A DNA stretch of 17,037 nucleotides from an uncultured Blautia sp. (GCA_900539525.1 UQCM01000059.1:1-17037), one strand, 5' to 3'; shown: positions 7,330 to 15,346, counted from the stretch's first letter. The notes: generated by a model from the sequence alone, not told the origin. A program made the numbers and translations.

Positions 7330-8952
7330 ATGGCAAAGGAAATCAAATACGGAGCAGAAGCAAGAGCAGCCCTGGAGGCTGGTGTTGATAAACTGGCAAA
7401 TACAGTCAGAGTAACCCTGGGACCGAAAGGAAGAAACGTAGTGCTTGACAAACAGTTCGGTACTCCACTTATCACAAATGATGGTGTGACGATCGCAAAG
7501 GAAATCGAACTGGAAGATGCTTTTGAAAACATGGGCGCTCAGCTTGTTAAGGAAGTTGCAACCAAGACAAATGATGTGGCAGGAGATGGTACAACAACAG
7601 CAACGGTTCTGGCTCAGGCGATGATCCATGAAGGAATGAAGAACCTGGCAGCAGGTGCCAACCCGATCATCCTTCGCAAAGGTATGAAGAAGGCAACAGA
7701 TGCTGCAGTGGCAGCAATTGCAGATATGAGCAGCAAGGTAACCGGAAAGAACCAGATGGCCAGAGTCGCAGCAATCTCTGCAGGTGATGACGAAGTTGGA
7801 AACATGGTAGCAGATGCGATGGAGAAGGTTTCCGGTGATGGCGTTATCACAATCGAAGAATCCAAGACCATGAAGACAGAGCTGGATCTGGTAGAAGGTA
7901 TGCAGTTTGACAGAGGATATATTTCCGCATACATGGCAACAGATATGGATAAGATGGAGGCTGTGCTCGAAGATCCGTATATCCTGATCACAGATAAGAA
8001 GATTTCCAATATCCAGGAGATCCTTCCACTGTTAGAGCAGATCGTACAGTCAGGAAAGAAGCTTCTGATCATTGCAGAGGACGTAGAGGGTGAGGCGCTT
8101 ACCACTCTGATTCTGAATAAGCTGCGCGGAACCTTCCAGGTAGTTGCTGTAAAAGCTCCGGGATATGGCGACAGAAGAAAAGCAATGCTTGAGGATATCG
8201 CGATTCTGACAGGCGGTCAGGTAATTTCTGAGGAGGTAGGTCTTGAACTGAAGGAGACTACCATTGATCAGCTGGGACGTGCAAAATCCGTTAAAGTTCA
8301 GAAAGAGAATACGGTCATCGTAGACGGTATAGGTGATAAGACAGCCATTCAGACAAGGATCAACCAGATCAAAGCTACGATTGCAGAGACAACATCCGAG
8401 TTTGATAAAGAGAAACTGCAGGAGAGACTTGCAAAACTGGCTGGTGGTGTAGCTGTTATCCGTGTGGGAGCTGCTACAGAGACAGAAATGAAAGAAGCTA
8501 AGCTCCGCATGGAGGATGCACTGAATGCAACGAGAGCAGCTGTAGAAGAGGGCATCGTTTCCGGAGGCGGTTCAGCTTATATTCACGCTTCCAAAGAAGT
8601 GGCAAAACTCGTAGATTCCATGGAAGGCGATGAGAAGACAGGTGCAGCTGTGATCCTGAAGGCTCTGGAAGCACCACTGTACCATATCGCTGCAAATGCA
8701 GGTCTGGAAGGCGCAGTAATTATCAATAAAGTAAAAGAGGCTGAGGTTGGTGTAGGCTTTGATGCTTATAAAGAGGAGTATGTCAACATGGTAGAAGCAG
8801 GTATTCTTGATCCGGCAAAGGTGACAAGAAGCGCACTGCAGAATGCAACAAGTGTGGCATCCACCTTCCTTACAACAGAGTCCTGTGTGGCTAATATCAA
8901 AGAGGAAGCACCGGCAATGCCGGCCGGCAACCCGGGCATGGGTATGATGTAA
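7330..8952 (+). CDS. groEL: Chaperonin GroEL (Hsp60)
   Basis: GroEL forms the double-ring ATP-driven folding chamber used with GroES. The 540-residue product is full length. Visible motifs are TLGPKGRNVVLD (29-40), TNDGVTIAKEI (49-59), the ATP-site GDGTTTATV (86-94), the apical-domain segment KAPGYGDRRKAML (about 275-287), and AGGVAVIRVGAATETEMKE followed by the equatorial aspartate in MEDALNATRAA. The tail PAGNPGMGMM is the short Gly-Met-rich C-terminus typical of bacterial GroEL. AAGGAGG (7313-7319) precedes the ATG by ten bases. The terminator at 8996-9020 closes the operon. Confidence 0.99.
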   Translation: MAKEIKYGAEARAALEAGVDKLANTVRVTLGPKGRNVVLDKQFGTPLITNDGVTIAKEIELEDAFENMGAQLVKEVATKTNDVAGDGTTTATVLAQAMIHEGMKNLAAGANPIILRKGMKKATDAAVAAIADMSSKVTGKNQMARVAAISAGDDEVGNMVADAMEKVSGDGVITIEESKTMKTELDLVEGMQFDRGYISAYMATDMDKMEAVLEDPYILITDKKISNIQEILPLLEQIVQSGKKLLIIAEDVEGEALTTLILNKLRGTFQVVAVKAPGYGDRRKAMLEDIAILTGGQVISEEVGLELKETTIDQLGRAKSVKVQKENTVIVDGIGDKTAIQTRINQIKATIAETTSEFDKEKLQERLAKLAGGVAVIRVGAATETEMKEAKLRMEDALNATRAAVEEGIVSGGGSAYIHASKEVAKLVDSMEGDEKTGAAVILKALEAPLYHIAANAGLEGAVIINKVKEAEVGVGFDAYKEEYVNMVEAGILDPAKVTRSALQNATSVASTFLTTESCVANIKEEAPAMPAGNPGMGMM

Positions 8953-8995
8953 TTCTGAAAACAGAAAAACAGTGCGGCAAAAGCACAGGAATCGG

Positions 8996-9020
8996 GCGGA
9001 TGTCAATGGCATCCGCTTTT
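8996..9020 (+). terminator. Intrinsic terminator of groESL
   Basis: GCGGATGTC pairs with GGCATCCGC around an AAT loop (nine pairs, one T-G), followed by TTTTCT. It begins 44 bases after the groEL stop codon. Confidence 0.85.
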
Positions 9021-9104
9021 CTGTAATTTCTCGCTTACCCAAGGAAAGTTAATAAATCTATAGAGTTCGAACAGTTACAGAAAGAAAAAACAGGAGTACA
9101 GAAT

Positions 9105-9782
9105 ATGGATGGAAAAACCCGAAAAGAGATGATGAAGGAAGAAAAGGATAAGCTGAAAGGGATGCCTTTCAAAAAGAAACTGGCATATGTATGGGAATAC
9201 TATAAAGGGGTAATAGGGATCGCAGTGTTTGTGATCGTGATCATCTGCCTCTGTGCACAGATGATGAAAGGATCAGGAAGGACTACGGAGCTGTCTGTGG
9301 CAATGATCAATGCGCAAAAAACAGAAGGCACAGAGGTTCTGAAGATGGAGAAGGAATTTATCGGCTATCTTGGCCTGGATGAAGGGAAGCAGACGCTGGC
9401 ATTTGATGATTCCTATCTCATGAATCTGGAGAGCGGTGATCCTATGACTGTGGCCAGTCAGACAAAGCTTCTGGCATCCATACAGGCGGAGACGCTGGAT
9501 GTTATCCTTATGCCTGAGGATATTTATGAAAACTACATGGTTTCAGGAGCATTTGCTGATCTGGAAGAAAAACTCGGAGAGGAATTTCTGGAGGTATACC
9601 GGGATATGATTTGCGAGGGAAGAAGTGAAAATGATACACAGGATAAGGGGTATGCACTGAGAATTGCAGATAATAGAAAGCTTAAGGGCATTTACGGAGA
9701 TCAGACGGTTTATCTGTCTGCCACTGTTAATGCGGGAAATGTCGAAAATATTAAAAAATTTGTACAATATTTGCTTTCCTAA
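9105..9782 (+). CDS. Membrane-anchored extracellular protein of unknown function
   Basis: I do not recognise a named family for this 225-residue protein. It has a charged cytoplasmic N-terminus (about 1-33, rich in Lys and Glu), one membrane segment (about 35-53, VIGIAVFVIVIICLCAQ) and an outer domain of about 170 residues. The stretch KLLASIQAETLDVILMPEDI (121-140), followed by YMVSGAFADLEE, resembles the ligand-domain core of extracellular solute-binding proteins, so a tethered binding fold is possible; this is inference. The ATG at 9105 has AGGAG at 9092-9096. A CGAACAGTTAC motif (9068-9078) lies upstream and no clear promoter is visible. The next gene also encodes a small membrane protein, and both lie between groEL and guaB. 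Confidence 0.85.
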   Translation: MDGKTRKEMMKEEKDKLKGMPFKKKLAYVWEYYKGVIGIAVFVIVIICLCAQMMKGSGRTTELSVAMINAQKTEGTEVLKMEKEFIGYLGLDEGKQTLAFDDSYLMNLESGDPMTVASQTKLLASIQAETLDVILMPEDIYENYMVSGAFADLEEKLGEEFLEVYRDMICEGRSENDTQDKGYALRIADNRKLKGIYGDQTVYLSATVNAGNVENIKKFVQYLLS

Positions 9783-9855
9783 TAACAGAATATCCGATAT
9801 ACTAAAATCCGAAGGCATCATGATATATCAGAATCACTGATTAAGGAGGAGAAAT

Positions 9856-10356
9856 ATGAGTGATTTATATAGAGAACTACTGATAAAAAGAGTACCCCAG
9901 CCGTCCGATATGCTTAAAAAAGCCGGAATGATCGTACTGACACTGATGGCAGCAGGAGCTGTGATCTTTACACCCTGGGCAGCGATTGCACTTCTGGTTA
10001 TGGGAGTACTGGATTATTTTTTCCTTCCGTCCTTTCACCTGGAATATGAATATCTCTACGTAAACGGAGAACTGGATGTGGACAAGATTATCTCCAAGTC
10101 AAAAAGGAAACGTGCGGCCAGCTACCGTATGGAAGACATGGAGATGATCGCGCCCTGGCATTCCCACGAGATGGATTATTACAGAAACGGGCACAAGGGA
10201 AAGATGACAGATTTTTCATCCGGCAGAAAGGATGCCAAACCGTATGCCATGGTGTATGGAGGGGAGAAAGGGACAGAAATCGTCCTTCTTGAACTGGATC
10301 AGATCATACTGGAAGATATTCGAAGAATCGCGCCAAGAAAAGTAAAGGTGGGTTGA
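9856..10356 (+). CDS. Small two-helix membrane protein, DUF6106-like
   Basis: The 166-residue product has a short N-terminus (MSDLYRELLIKR), two closely spaced hydrophobic helices (about 22-38 and 40-58) separated by TPW, and a soluble C-terminal domain of about 105 residues with a basic KSKRKR patch at 81-86, likely cytoplasmic. It resembles, from memory, proteins annotated DUF6106 in Lachnospiraceae; I could not check this. Its function is unknown. The ATG follows AAGGAGG (9843-9849) by six bases. It lies 73 bases after the previous membrane-protein gene, and the two may be co-transcribed. Its stop codon (10354-10356) overlaps the -35 box of the guaB promoter. Confidence 0.85.
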   Translation: MSDLYRELLIKRVPQPSDMLKKAGMIVLTLMAAGAVIFTPWAAIALLVMGVLDYFFLPSFHLEYEYLYVNGELDVDKIISKSKRKRAASYRMEDMEMIAPWHSHEMDYYRNGHKGKMTDFSSGRKDAKPYAMVYGGEKGTEIVLLELDQIILEDIRRIAPRKVKVG

Positions 10357-10381
10357 CATGTGATTTCTAATTTGATAAACT
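10353..10381 (+). promoter_or_regulatory. guaB promoter, overlapping the upstream stop codon
   Basis: A perfect -35 TTGACA (10353-10358), a 17-base spacer and TAAACT (10376-10381). The stop TGA of the preceding gene (10354-10356) lies inside the -35 box. The predicted start is near 10388. Confidence 0.8.
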
Positions 10382-10401
10382 CTAAGGCAACTTAGATTTT
10401 T
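10381..10401 (+). terminator. Small GCAA-loop hairpin with T run in the guaB promoter
   Basis: TCTAAG (10381-10386) and CTTAGA (10391-10396) pair across a GCAA tetraloop, followed by TTTTT. It could end read-through transcripts from the upstream gene. The left arm overlaps the end of the guaB -10 box, so guaB mRNA itself would not contain the full stem. It may instead be an operator dyad. Confidence 0.45.
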
Positions 10402-10436
10402 GTCAAAGTACATGTAGAGAAAGAGAGGATATGGAA

Positions 10437-11891
10437 ATGGGTAGTATTATAGGTGAAGGCATTACCTTTGATGATGTGCTCCTGGTACCGGCATACTCAG
10501 AAGTGATACCGAATCAAGTGGATCTGTCAACCTGGCTGACGAAAACTGTAAAACTGAACATTCCGATGATGAGTGCGGGAATGGATACCGTTACGGAGCA
10601 CCGCATGGCAATTGCCATGGCACGGCAGGGAGGTATTGGTATCATCCATAAGAATATGTCGATTGAAGCACAGGCAGAAGAAGTGGATAAGGTAAAACGT
10701 TCTGAGAATGGTGTCATCACAGACCCATTTTATTTATCACCTGAACATACACTGGCAGATGCCAATGACCTTATGGCAAAGTTTCGTATTTCCGGTGTTC
10801 CGATCACGGAGAACGGAAAACTGGTGGGAATCATTACGAATCGTGACCTGAAATTCGAAGAGGATTTCTCTAAACCTATTAAAGATTGCATGACTTCAGA
10901 AGGGCTGATCACCGCAAAGGTTGGAATCACGCTGGAGGAGGCAAAGAAAGTTCTTGCAAAGGCAAGAAAGGAGAAGCTTCCGATCGTGGATGATGAGAAT
11001 AATTTAAAAGGTCTGATCACGATCAAAGATATTGAGAAACAGATTAAGTATCCGTTATCGGCGAAGGATTCCCTGGGAAGACTGCTCTGCGGTGCGGCTG
11101 TGGGAATTACAGCAAACGTGCTGGAGAGGGTGGAGGCCCTTGTGAAAGCACATGTAGATGTGGTTGTGCTTGATTCTGCCCATGGACACTCGGCGAATGT
11201 ACTGAACTGTGTACGTATGATCAAGGAAAAATATCCGGATCTTCCTGTCATTGCAGGAAATGTTGCCACGGGAGAGGCTGCAAAAGCTCTGATCGAAGCA
11301 GGTGTGGATGCTGTCAAGGTCGGTATCGGTCCCGGCTCTATCTGTACGACACGTGTGGTTGCGGGTATTGGTGTTCCGCAGATCACTGCCATCATGGACT
11401 GCTATGAGGTGGCAAAGGAATACAATGTGCCGATTATCGCTGATGGCGGTATCAAATATTCCGGAGATATGACGAAGGCGATTGCTGCAGGAGCAAATGT
11501 ATGTATGATGGGAAGTATGTTTGCAGGATGTGACGAGAGTCCGGGAAGCTATGAACTGTATCAGGGAAGAAAGTACAAAGTATATCGTGGTATGGGTTCG
11601 ATTGCAGCTATGGAGAACGGAAGCAAGGACCGCTACTTCCAGTCCGATGCGAAGAAACTGGTTCCGGAAGGTGTAGAAGGACGTGTCGCTTACAAGGGCA
11701 GCGTGGAGGATACCGTATTCCAGCTGATCGGCGGACTTCGTTCCGGTATGGGATACTGCGGAGCATCTGATGTGGAAACATTGAAGAGAACAGGAAGATT
11801 TGTCAAGATTTCAGCAGCTTCCCTTAAGGAATCACACCCACACGATATTCATATTACAAAAGAGGCACCAAATTATAGTATTAATGAATAA
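10437..11891 (+). CDS. guaB: IMP dehydrogenase
   Basis: GuaB oxidises IMP to XMP with NAD+, the committing step to GMP and GTP. The 484-residue product (from 10437) opens with GEGITFDDVLLVPAYSEV, then carries two CBS domains inserted in the barrel (about 95-140 and 148-203), the substrate loop GIGPGSICTTR with catalytic Cys303, the phosphate-binding ADGGIKYSGD, and the flap segment GSKDRYFQ. In-frame ATGs lie at 10431 and 10437; GAGAGG (10423-10428) is two bases from the first and eight from the second, so I prefer 10437. The gene has its own strong promoter. Its chemistry links it to CodY, which senses GTP, and to the IMP-producing genes at the right end of the window. Confidence 0.97.
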   Translation: MGSIIGEGITFDDVLLVPAYSEVIPNQVDLSTWLTKTVKLNIPMMSAGMDTVTEHRMAIAMARQGGIGIIHKNMSIEAQAEEVDKVKRSENGVITDPFYLSPEHTLADANDLMAKFRISGVPITENGKLVGIITNRDLKFEEDFSKPIKDCMTSEGLITAKVGITLEEAKKVLAKARKEKLPIVDDENNLKGLITIKDIEKQIKYPLSAKDSLGRLLCGAAVGITANVLERVEALVKAHVDVVVLDSAHGHSANVLNCVRMIKEKYPDLPVIAGNVATGEAAKALIEAGVDAVKVGIGPGSICTTRVVAGIGVPQITAIMDCYEVAKEYNVPIIADGGIKYSGDMTKAIAAGANVCMMGSMFAGCDESPGSYELYQGRKYKVYRGMGSIAAMENGSKDRYFQSDAKKLVPEGVEGRVAYKGSVEDTVFQLIGGLRSGMGYCGASDVETLKRTGRFVKISAASLKESHPHDIHITKEAPNYSINE

Positions 11892-11904
11892 AGAAAGTTT
11901 CCTG

Positions 11905-11937
11905 GTTACTGTTCAGAGCCATGCATAATAAAAAGGA
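11905..11937 (-). repeat. Degenerate partial copy of the 75-bp repeat
   Basis: Read on the minus strand this ends ATTATGC-ATGG-CTCTGAACAGTAAC, matching the last part of the copy at 16958-17037 apart from small gaps. The adjoining AAAAGGAAAGCC block (11928-11939 on the + strand) is inverted relative to the full copies. It lies between guaB and its terminator. Confidence 0.4.
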
Positions 11938-11970
11938 AAGCCTTGAAATGTACAGTCCGGAAAATCAGCA

Positions 11971-11995
11971 CGGGACAGGTTTTTGACCTGTCCCG
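11971..11995 (+). terminator. Terminator-like hairpin after guaB
   Basis: CGGGACAGGT and ACCTGTCCCG form a perfect 10-bp stem with a TTTTG loop, 79 bases after the guaB stop. The tail is only CTTTATG, so termination may be incomplete. Confidence 0.7.
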
Positions 11996-12075
11996 CTTTA
12001 TGAGGAAGCAGTGAAGCGGATCCCTGGATGTCCGTTTTCCTGTAAAGCAGTAGCGCAAAAGAGGCGATATAAGCG

Positions 12076-12840
12076 ATGAGAGAGTATGAAAACCATAAAG
12101 CAGCAGATGCACAAAGAAGAGAACACAGCAGAAAAAGCAGTAACCGAAGGAACTGCCGACAGAGAAAAAGACAGATCGCCCGGCGTGTGGTCATGGGATG
12201 TGCCGGAATCCTGGCACTGGTCTTTCTGGTGACTCAGGGAATCCGGTGTTTGAAGAAGGAGTCGCTGACAGTCGGAACCAGAAGCCTGGGAACCTATGAT
12301 ATCGGGAACCCTACCAGGCAGGTGGAAAGACCGGAACTTGATGTGCAGCTTCTGACCGTGAATGAATATTCGAGACCGGGTACACCCACGGACAGGATTC
12401 GAAGGATTGTGGTACATTATACGGCAAATCCAGGAAGCACGGCACAGAATAACAGAGATTATTTTGAGAATCTGAAGGATACGCATGAAACGAAGGTGAG
12501 CAGCAATTTTATTGTAGGACTTGACGGAGAGATTATTCAGTGTATCCCTACGGCAGAGGTGGCCTACGCTTCAAATAGCAGAAATTATGACAGTGTATCG
12601 ATTGAATGCTGCCATCCGGATGAAACGGGAAAATTTAATGAGGCTACTTATGATTCTCTGGTAGAACTGGTAGCTTTTCTGTGTGGGAAGTTCAATCTGG
12701 GACTTGATGATATAATCCGCCATTATGATGTGACTGGAAAAAACTGTCCGAAGTATTTTGTGGAGCATGAAGATGCATGGGATGCATTTAAGAGTGATGT
12801 AGCCCGGTATATTGAGAAAAACGGAGTAAGTGCTCAGTAA
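12076..12840 (+). CDS. Membrane-anchored N-acetylmuramoyl-L-alanine amidase (Amidase_2)
   Basis: This 254-residue enzyme is predicted to cut the amide bond between N-acetylmuramic acid and the peptide stem of peptidoglycan. A long, strongly basic cytoplasmic tail (about 1-36) precedes one membrane segment (about 37-57, ending LVTQGI), giving a signal-anchor with the catalytic domain outside. The domain (about 105-245) belongs to the Amidase_2/PGRP zinc family: zinc ligands His114 (VVHYTAN), His216 (IRHYDVTG) and Cys224 (GKNCP), with Glu177 in SIECC at the active site. No cell-wall-binding repeats are present, so location depends on the anchor. The ATG at 12076 has only a weak ribosome site and no promoter is obvious, so it may depend on read-through from guaB. 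It could serve in wall turnover, division or spore development; the sequence does not decide. Confidence 0.9.
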   Translation: MREYENHKAADAQRREHSRKSSNRRNCRQRKRQIARRVVMGCAGILALVFLVTQGIRCLKKESLTVGTRSLGTYDIGNPTRQVERPELDVQLLTVNEYSRPGTPTDRIRRIVVHYTANPGSTAQNNRDYFENLKDTHETKVSSNFIVGLDGEIIQCIPTAEVAYASNSRNYDSVSIECCHPDETGKFNEATYDSLVELVAFLCGKFNLGLDDIIRHYDVTGKNCPKYFVEHEDAWDAFKSDVARYIEKNGVSAQ

Positions 12841-12845
12841 AAATT

Positions 12846-12906
12846 CTCCGGTGGGATGTGCACCCGCGTGTTCGGAAGACGTCAACAGAGCTGACCACGC
12901 CCGGAG
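12846..12906. other. Possible branched stem structure between genes
   Basis: CTCCGG (12846-12851) pairs with CCGGAG (12901-12906), and directly inside it GCGTG (12866-12870) pairs with CACGC (12896-12900). The 14 bases between the two left arms can form their own small hairpin (GGG/CCC), giving a three-way junction layout. There is no T run, so it is not a normal terminator. Confidence 0.35.
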
Positions 12907-12931
12907 CGCAAAAGGATAGATTTGAAAAGGA

Positions 12932-14443
12932 ATGAGCCATTATAGAATGGAAAATGGAATGATAAAAGAATTATATGGAAAGATTTGTGAAAGAACAGAT
13001 ACCCGTGCCTGTTTGATTGCCCTGAAGAAAGAAATCAGGGAAGAAGGCGGGAAGAGGGCACTGGCTTACCTGCTGGCGGGAGATTATTCTGAGTTTGCAT
13101 TGCTGCTGAAGGATGAGGATGCGAAGGTACGAAAAAATACCGCATTTATTTTAGGTGAGATGGAGTGTGAGGATATGCTTCCCAGGCTGTGGGATGCATA
13201 TCAGACAGAAGAACAGCTTTTTGTGCGTCCGGCATATCTTCGTGCAATGTCTGCATATGACTGTCGTGTTTATGTACCTGAATTAAAAAAGAGAAGAGAT
13301 TATCTGCTGAATGCTCCGGTTACAGAGGCAGCTGTGAAGCATGTAAGAGAGGAGGCAGCGGCACTCAGAGCTCTTTTGCTAAAATATGAAAAAGAGAAGA
13401 AGCATGTATTTACAGGACTGGCCAGGGAAACGGATATTTATCTGATGACCAACCGGGAGCACAGAGAAATCACTGCAGGGCAGCTGAAAGAGGAGAAGCC
13501 TGCACTGTTTCCGGGTGGTGTACGGATAAGAACACGTGACCTTCAGAAGCTTGATCGTATTCGTACCTGGTCGGAAATGCTTTTCCCCATCCGTGGGGCT
13601 GCATCCATTCCGGCAGAGCCGCAGGAAGCGGCAAAGGTACTGGTAAAGTCGGAACTTATGGATTTTCTGAAGAGCTGTCATGAGGGATCCATGCCTTTCT
13701 ATTTTCGGCTTGAAGTGCGGGGGCGGATGGAGCAGGCCCGAAAAAATGCTTTTATAAAAAGATTTACAGCAGCACTGGAACTGGCAACCGGCAGAGAGCT
13801 TGTTAATTCCGCTTCCTCTTACGAGATTGAACTTCGCCTGCTGCAAAAGAAAAGCGGGGACTTTGTTCCGCTTCTGAAGCTTTATACCAGGAAGGACAGA
13901 AGATTTTCCTACAGGAGAAATGTACTGGCCGCTTCGATACAGCCGGTGAGCGCTGCATTGATTATGGAGCTGTTAAGACCGTATCTGAAAGAACATGCAC
14001 AGGTGCTCGATCCCTTCTGCGGTGTGGGGACTATGCTGATAGAAAGAGTATATCTGATGGCGGCAGATCCTGTTTACGGCATCGATATTTATGGAGAGGC
14101 GATTGCAAAGGCGCGGGAGAATGCAGAAACTGCAAAGATGCAGATAAACTTTATCAATCGTGATTTTCTCGATTTCCATCATGAGTACCGCTTTGACGAG
14201 ATCATTACCAATATGCCCACCGTGACCGGGACAAAGAGTATGGAGGAAATCACACAGCTTTATGAAAAATTCTTTCTGAAAGCACGGGAGGTGCTTAAGG
14301 AGGACGGTGTGCTGGCATTGTATACAACAGAAGAAAGCATCCTTCTGCATTGCCTGAAGCTGTATGATTTTCTGAAAGTGGAGAAAAAATGGGTGATCAG
14401 GGAAAAAGAAGGAAGCGTGCTGTATGTATTGAAAATGATTTGA
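12932..14443 (+). CDS. HEAT-repeat / THUMP-type class I SAM methyltransferase fusion
   Basis: This 503-residue protein appears to join an N-terminal helical HEAT-like region (about 15-155, including LLLKDEDAKVRKNTAFILGEM) to an RNA methyltransferase of the UPF0020/RlmL/Trm11-14 group. The middle (about 157-330) has RIRTRDL and RFSYRR motifs as in THUMP-linked enzymes. The catalytic part shows NVLAASIQPVSAALIMELL, SAM motif I VLDPFCGVGTMLIE (358-371), GIDIY (383-387) and motif IV NMPT (427-430). The family usually has NPPY or a close variant, so the aromatic residue that stacks on the target base is missing here. A tRNA or rRNA guanine-N2 target is plausible but unproven. The start is uncertain: ATG 12932 lies one base from AAAAGG, while ATGs at 12947 and 12959 are alternatives. 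Confidence 0.85.
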   Translation: MSHYRMENGMIKELYGKICERTDTRACLIALKKEIREEGGKRALAYLLAGDYSEFALLLKDEDAKVRKNTAFILGEMECEDMLPRLWDAYQTEEQLFVRPAYLRAMSAYDCRVYVPELKKRRDYLLNAPVTEAAVKHVREEAAALRALLLKYEKEKKHVFTGLARETDIYLMTNREHREITAGQLKEEKPALFPGGVRIRTRDLQKLDRIRTWSEMLFPIRGAASIPAEPQEAAKVLVKSELMDFLKSCHEGSMPFYFRLEVRGRMEQARKNAFIKRFTAALELATGRELVNSASSYEIELRLLQKKSGDFVPLLKLYTRKDRRFSYRRNVLAASIQPVSAALIMELLRPYLKEHAQVLDPFCGVGTMLIERVYLMAADPVYGIDIYGEAIAKARENAETAKMQINFINRDFLDFHHEYRFDEIITNMPTVTGTKSMEEITQLYEKFFLKAREVLKEDGVLALYTTEESILLHCLKLYDFLKVEKKWVIREKEGSVLYVLKMI

Positions 14444-14451
14444 ATTTTTTC

Positions 14452-14480
14452 TTGCAAAGCATGACAAAATAGTGTAAGAT
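14452..14480 (+). promoter_or_regulatory. Promoter of the ZTP riboswitch-purO-purH transcript
   Basis: TTGCAA (14452-14457), 17 bases, then TAAGAT (14475-14480), beginning only nine bases after the methyltransferase stop. The predicted start near 14487 falls just before the riboswitch P1 stem. Confidence 0.7.
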
Positions 14481-14487
14481 GTGCGTA

Positions 14488-14563
14488 GCGGTTGTACGAC
14501 TGGCGGAGAAGTAGGAGTACCTACAGGGAGTACAACAAAAGAAAATGCCGACCGCCTGGGCGA
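14488..14563 (+). promoter_or_regulatory. ZTP riboswitch (pfl motif) aptamer
   Basis: P1 is GTTGTAC (14491-14497) with GTACAAC (14530-14536). Inside it are the conserved GACTGGCGGAGAAG, a short hairpin GTAGG/CCTAC (14511-14515 with 14520-14524) and CAGGGAG. The second conserved block CCGACCGCCTGGGC (14548-14561) follows. These are the signature segments of the pfl motif, the riboswitch that binds ZTP and ZMP (AICAR ribotide). It stands before the genes that consume ZMP, as expected. High ZMP should favour the aptamer fold over the terminator and turn the genes on. Confidence 0.93.
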
Positions 14564-14600
14564 CCACCTGAATGGAAAGCTGGTCCTCAGGCGGTTTTTT
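14551..14600 (+). terminator. Riboswitch-controlled terminator
   Basis: ACCGCCTG (14551-14558) pairs with CAGGCGGT (14588-14595), extended inward by GACCA/TGGTC, followed by six T residues. The left arm is the second conserved block of the aptamer, so ligand-bound aptamer and terminator are mutually exclusive. Confidence 0.93.
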
Positions 14601-14632
14601 CTATTAATTTATATTACGAAAGGAGTAAACTC

Positions 14633-15346
14633 ATGAAGAAATTGTCATTAGAACAGGAGTTAAAAGGAAATGCTTATCCCGGAAGAGGCATTGTGATCGG
14701 CAGAACCGCAGATGGTACGAAAGCAGTAACTGCTTATTTTATCATGGGAAGAAGTGAAAACAGCCGTAACCGCGTGTTTGTGGAGGATGGAGAGGGTATC
14801 CGCACACAGGCCTTTGATCCGTCCAAGCTCACGGACCCGAGCCTGATCATCTATGCCCCTGTGCGTGTTCTGGGAAACAAGACGATCGTAACAAACGGAG
14901 ACCAGACAGATACGATTTACGAGTGTATGGATAAGCAGATGACTTTTGAGCAGAGTCTGCGCAGCAGAGAGTTTGAACCGGATGCACCGAACTATACACC
15001 GAGGATTTCCGGTATCATGCATGTGGAGGGTGGAAACTATAATTATGCGATGTCTATCTTAAAGAGTAACAATGGAAATCCGGATTCCTGTCATCGTTAC
15101 ACCTTTGCCTATGAGAATCCGGCAAATGGGGAGGGTCACTTTATCCATACTTATATGTGTGACGGAAACCCGCTTCCAAGCTTTGAAGGTGAGCCGAAGC
15201 TTGTGGAGATTCCGGATGATATGGAAGCGTTCACAGAGATGCTCTGGAACAGTCTGAATGAAGAAAATAAAGTTTCTCTTTTTGTAAGATATATTGATAT
15301 TGCTACAGGTACTTATGAAACAAAGATCGTTAATAAGAATAAATAG
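14633..15346 (+). CDS. purO: IMP cyclohydrolase, PurO type
   Basis: PurO closes the ring of FAICAR to give IMP, the last step of de novo purine synthesis. The 237-residue product fits the IMP_cyclohyd family first known from archaea and found in many Clostridia: NAYPGRGIVIGRTADG (about 13-28), MGRSENSRNRVF (about 38-49), VTNGDQTDTIY (about 86-96), and PNYTPRISGI (about 119-128). The frame is open back to 14492, but that part lies in the riboswitch; the ATG at 14633 has AAAGGAG (14619-14625) seven bases upstream and is the true start. The next gene supplies its substrate and begins 22 bases after the stop, so they form one riboswitch-controlled unit. It replaces the cyclohydrolase half of the usual bifunctional PurH. 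Confidence 0.93.
   Translation: MKKLSLEQELKGNAYPGRGIVIGRTADGTKAVTAYFIMGRSENSRNRVFVEDGEGIRTQAFDPSKLTDPSLIIYAPVRVLGNKTIVTNGDQTDTIYECMDKQMTFEQSLRSREFEPDAPNYTPRISGIMHVEGGNYNYAMSILKSNNGNPDSCHRYTFAYENPANGEGHFIHTYMCDGNPLPSFEGEPKLVEIPDDMEAFTEMLWNSLNEENKVSLFVRYIDIATGTYETKIVNKNK

Noticed and set aside
9771..9803. A promoter for the 9856 gene (TTGCTT and TATACT)
   Set aside because: The spacer is 21 bases, too long for a convincing SigA promoter.
14492..14632. An N-terminal extension of the IMP cyclohydrolase starting at 14492
   Set aside because: The extra codons cover the ZTP riboswitch and terminator. The ATG at 14633 has a good ribosome site and gives the family's normal start.
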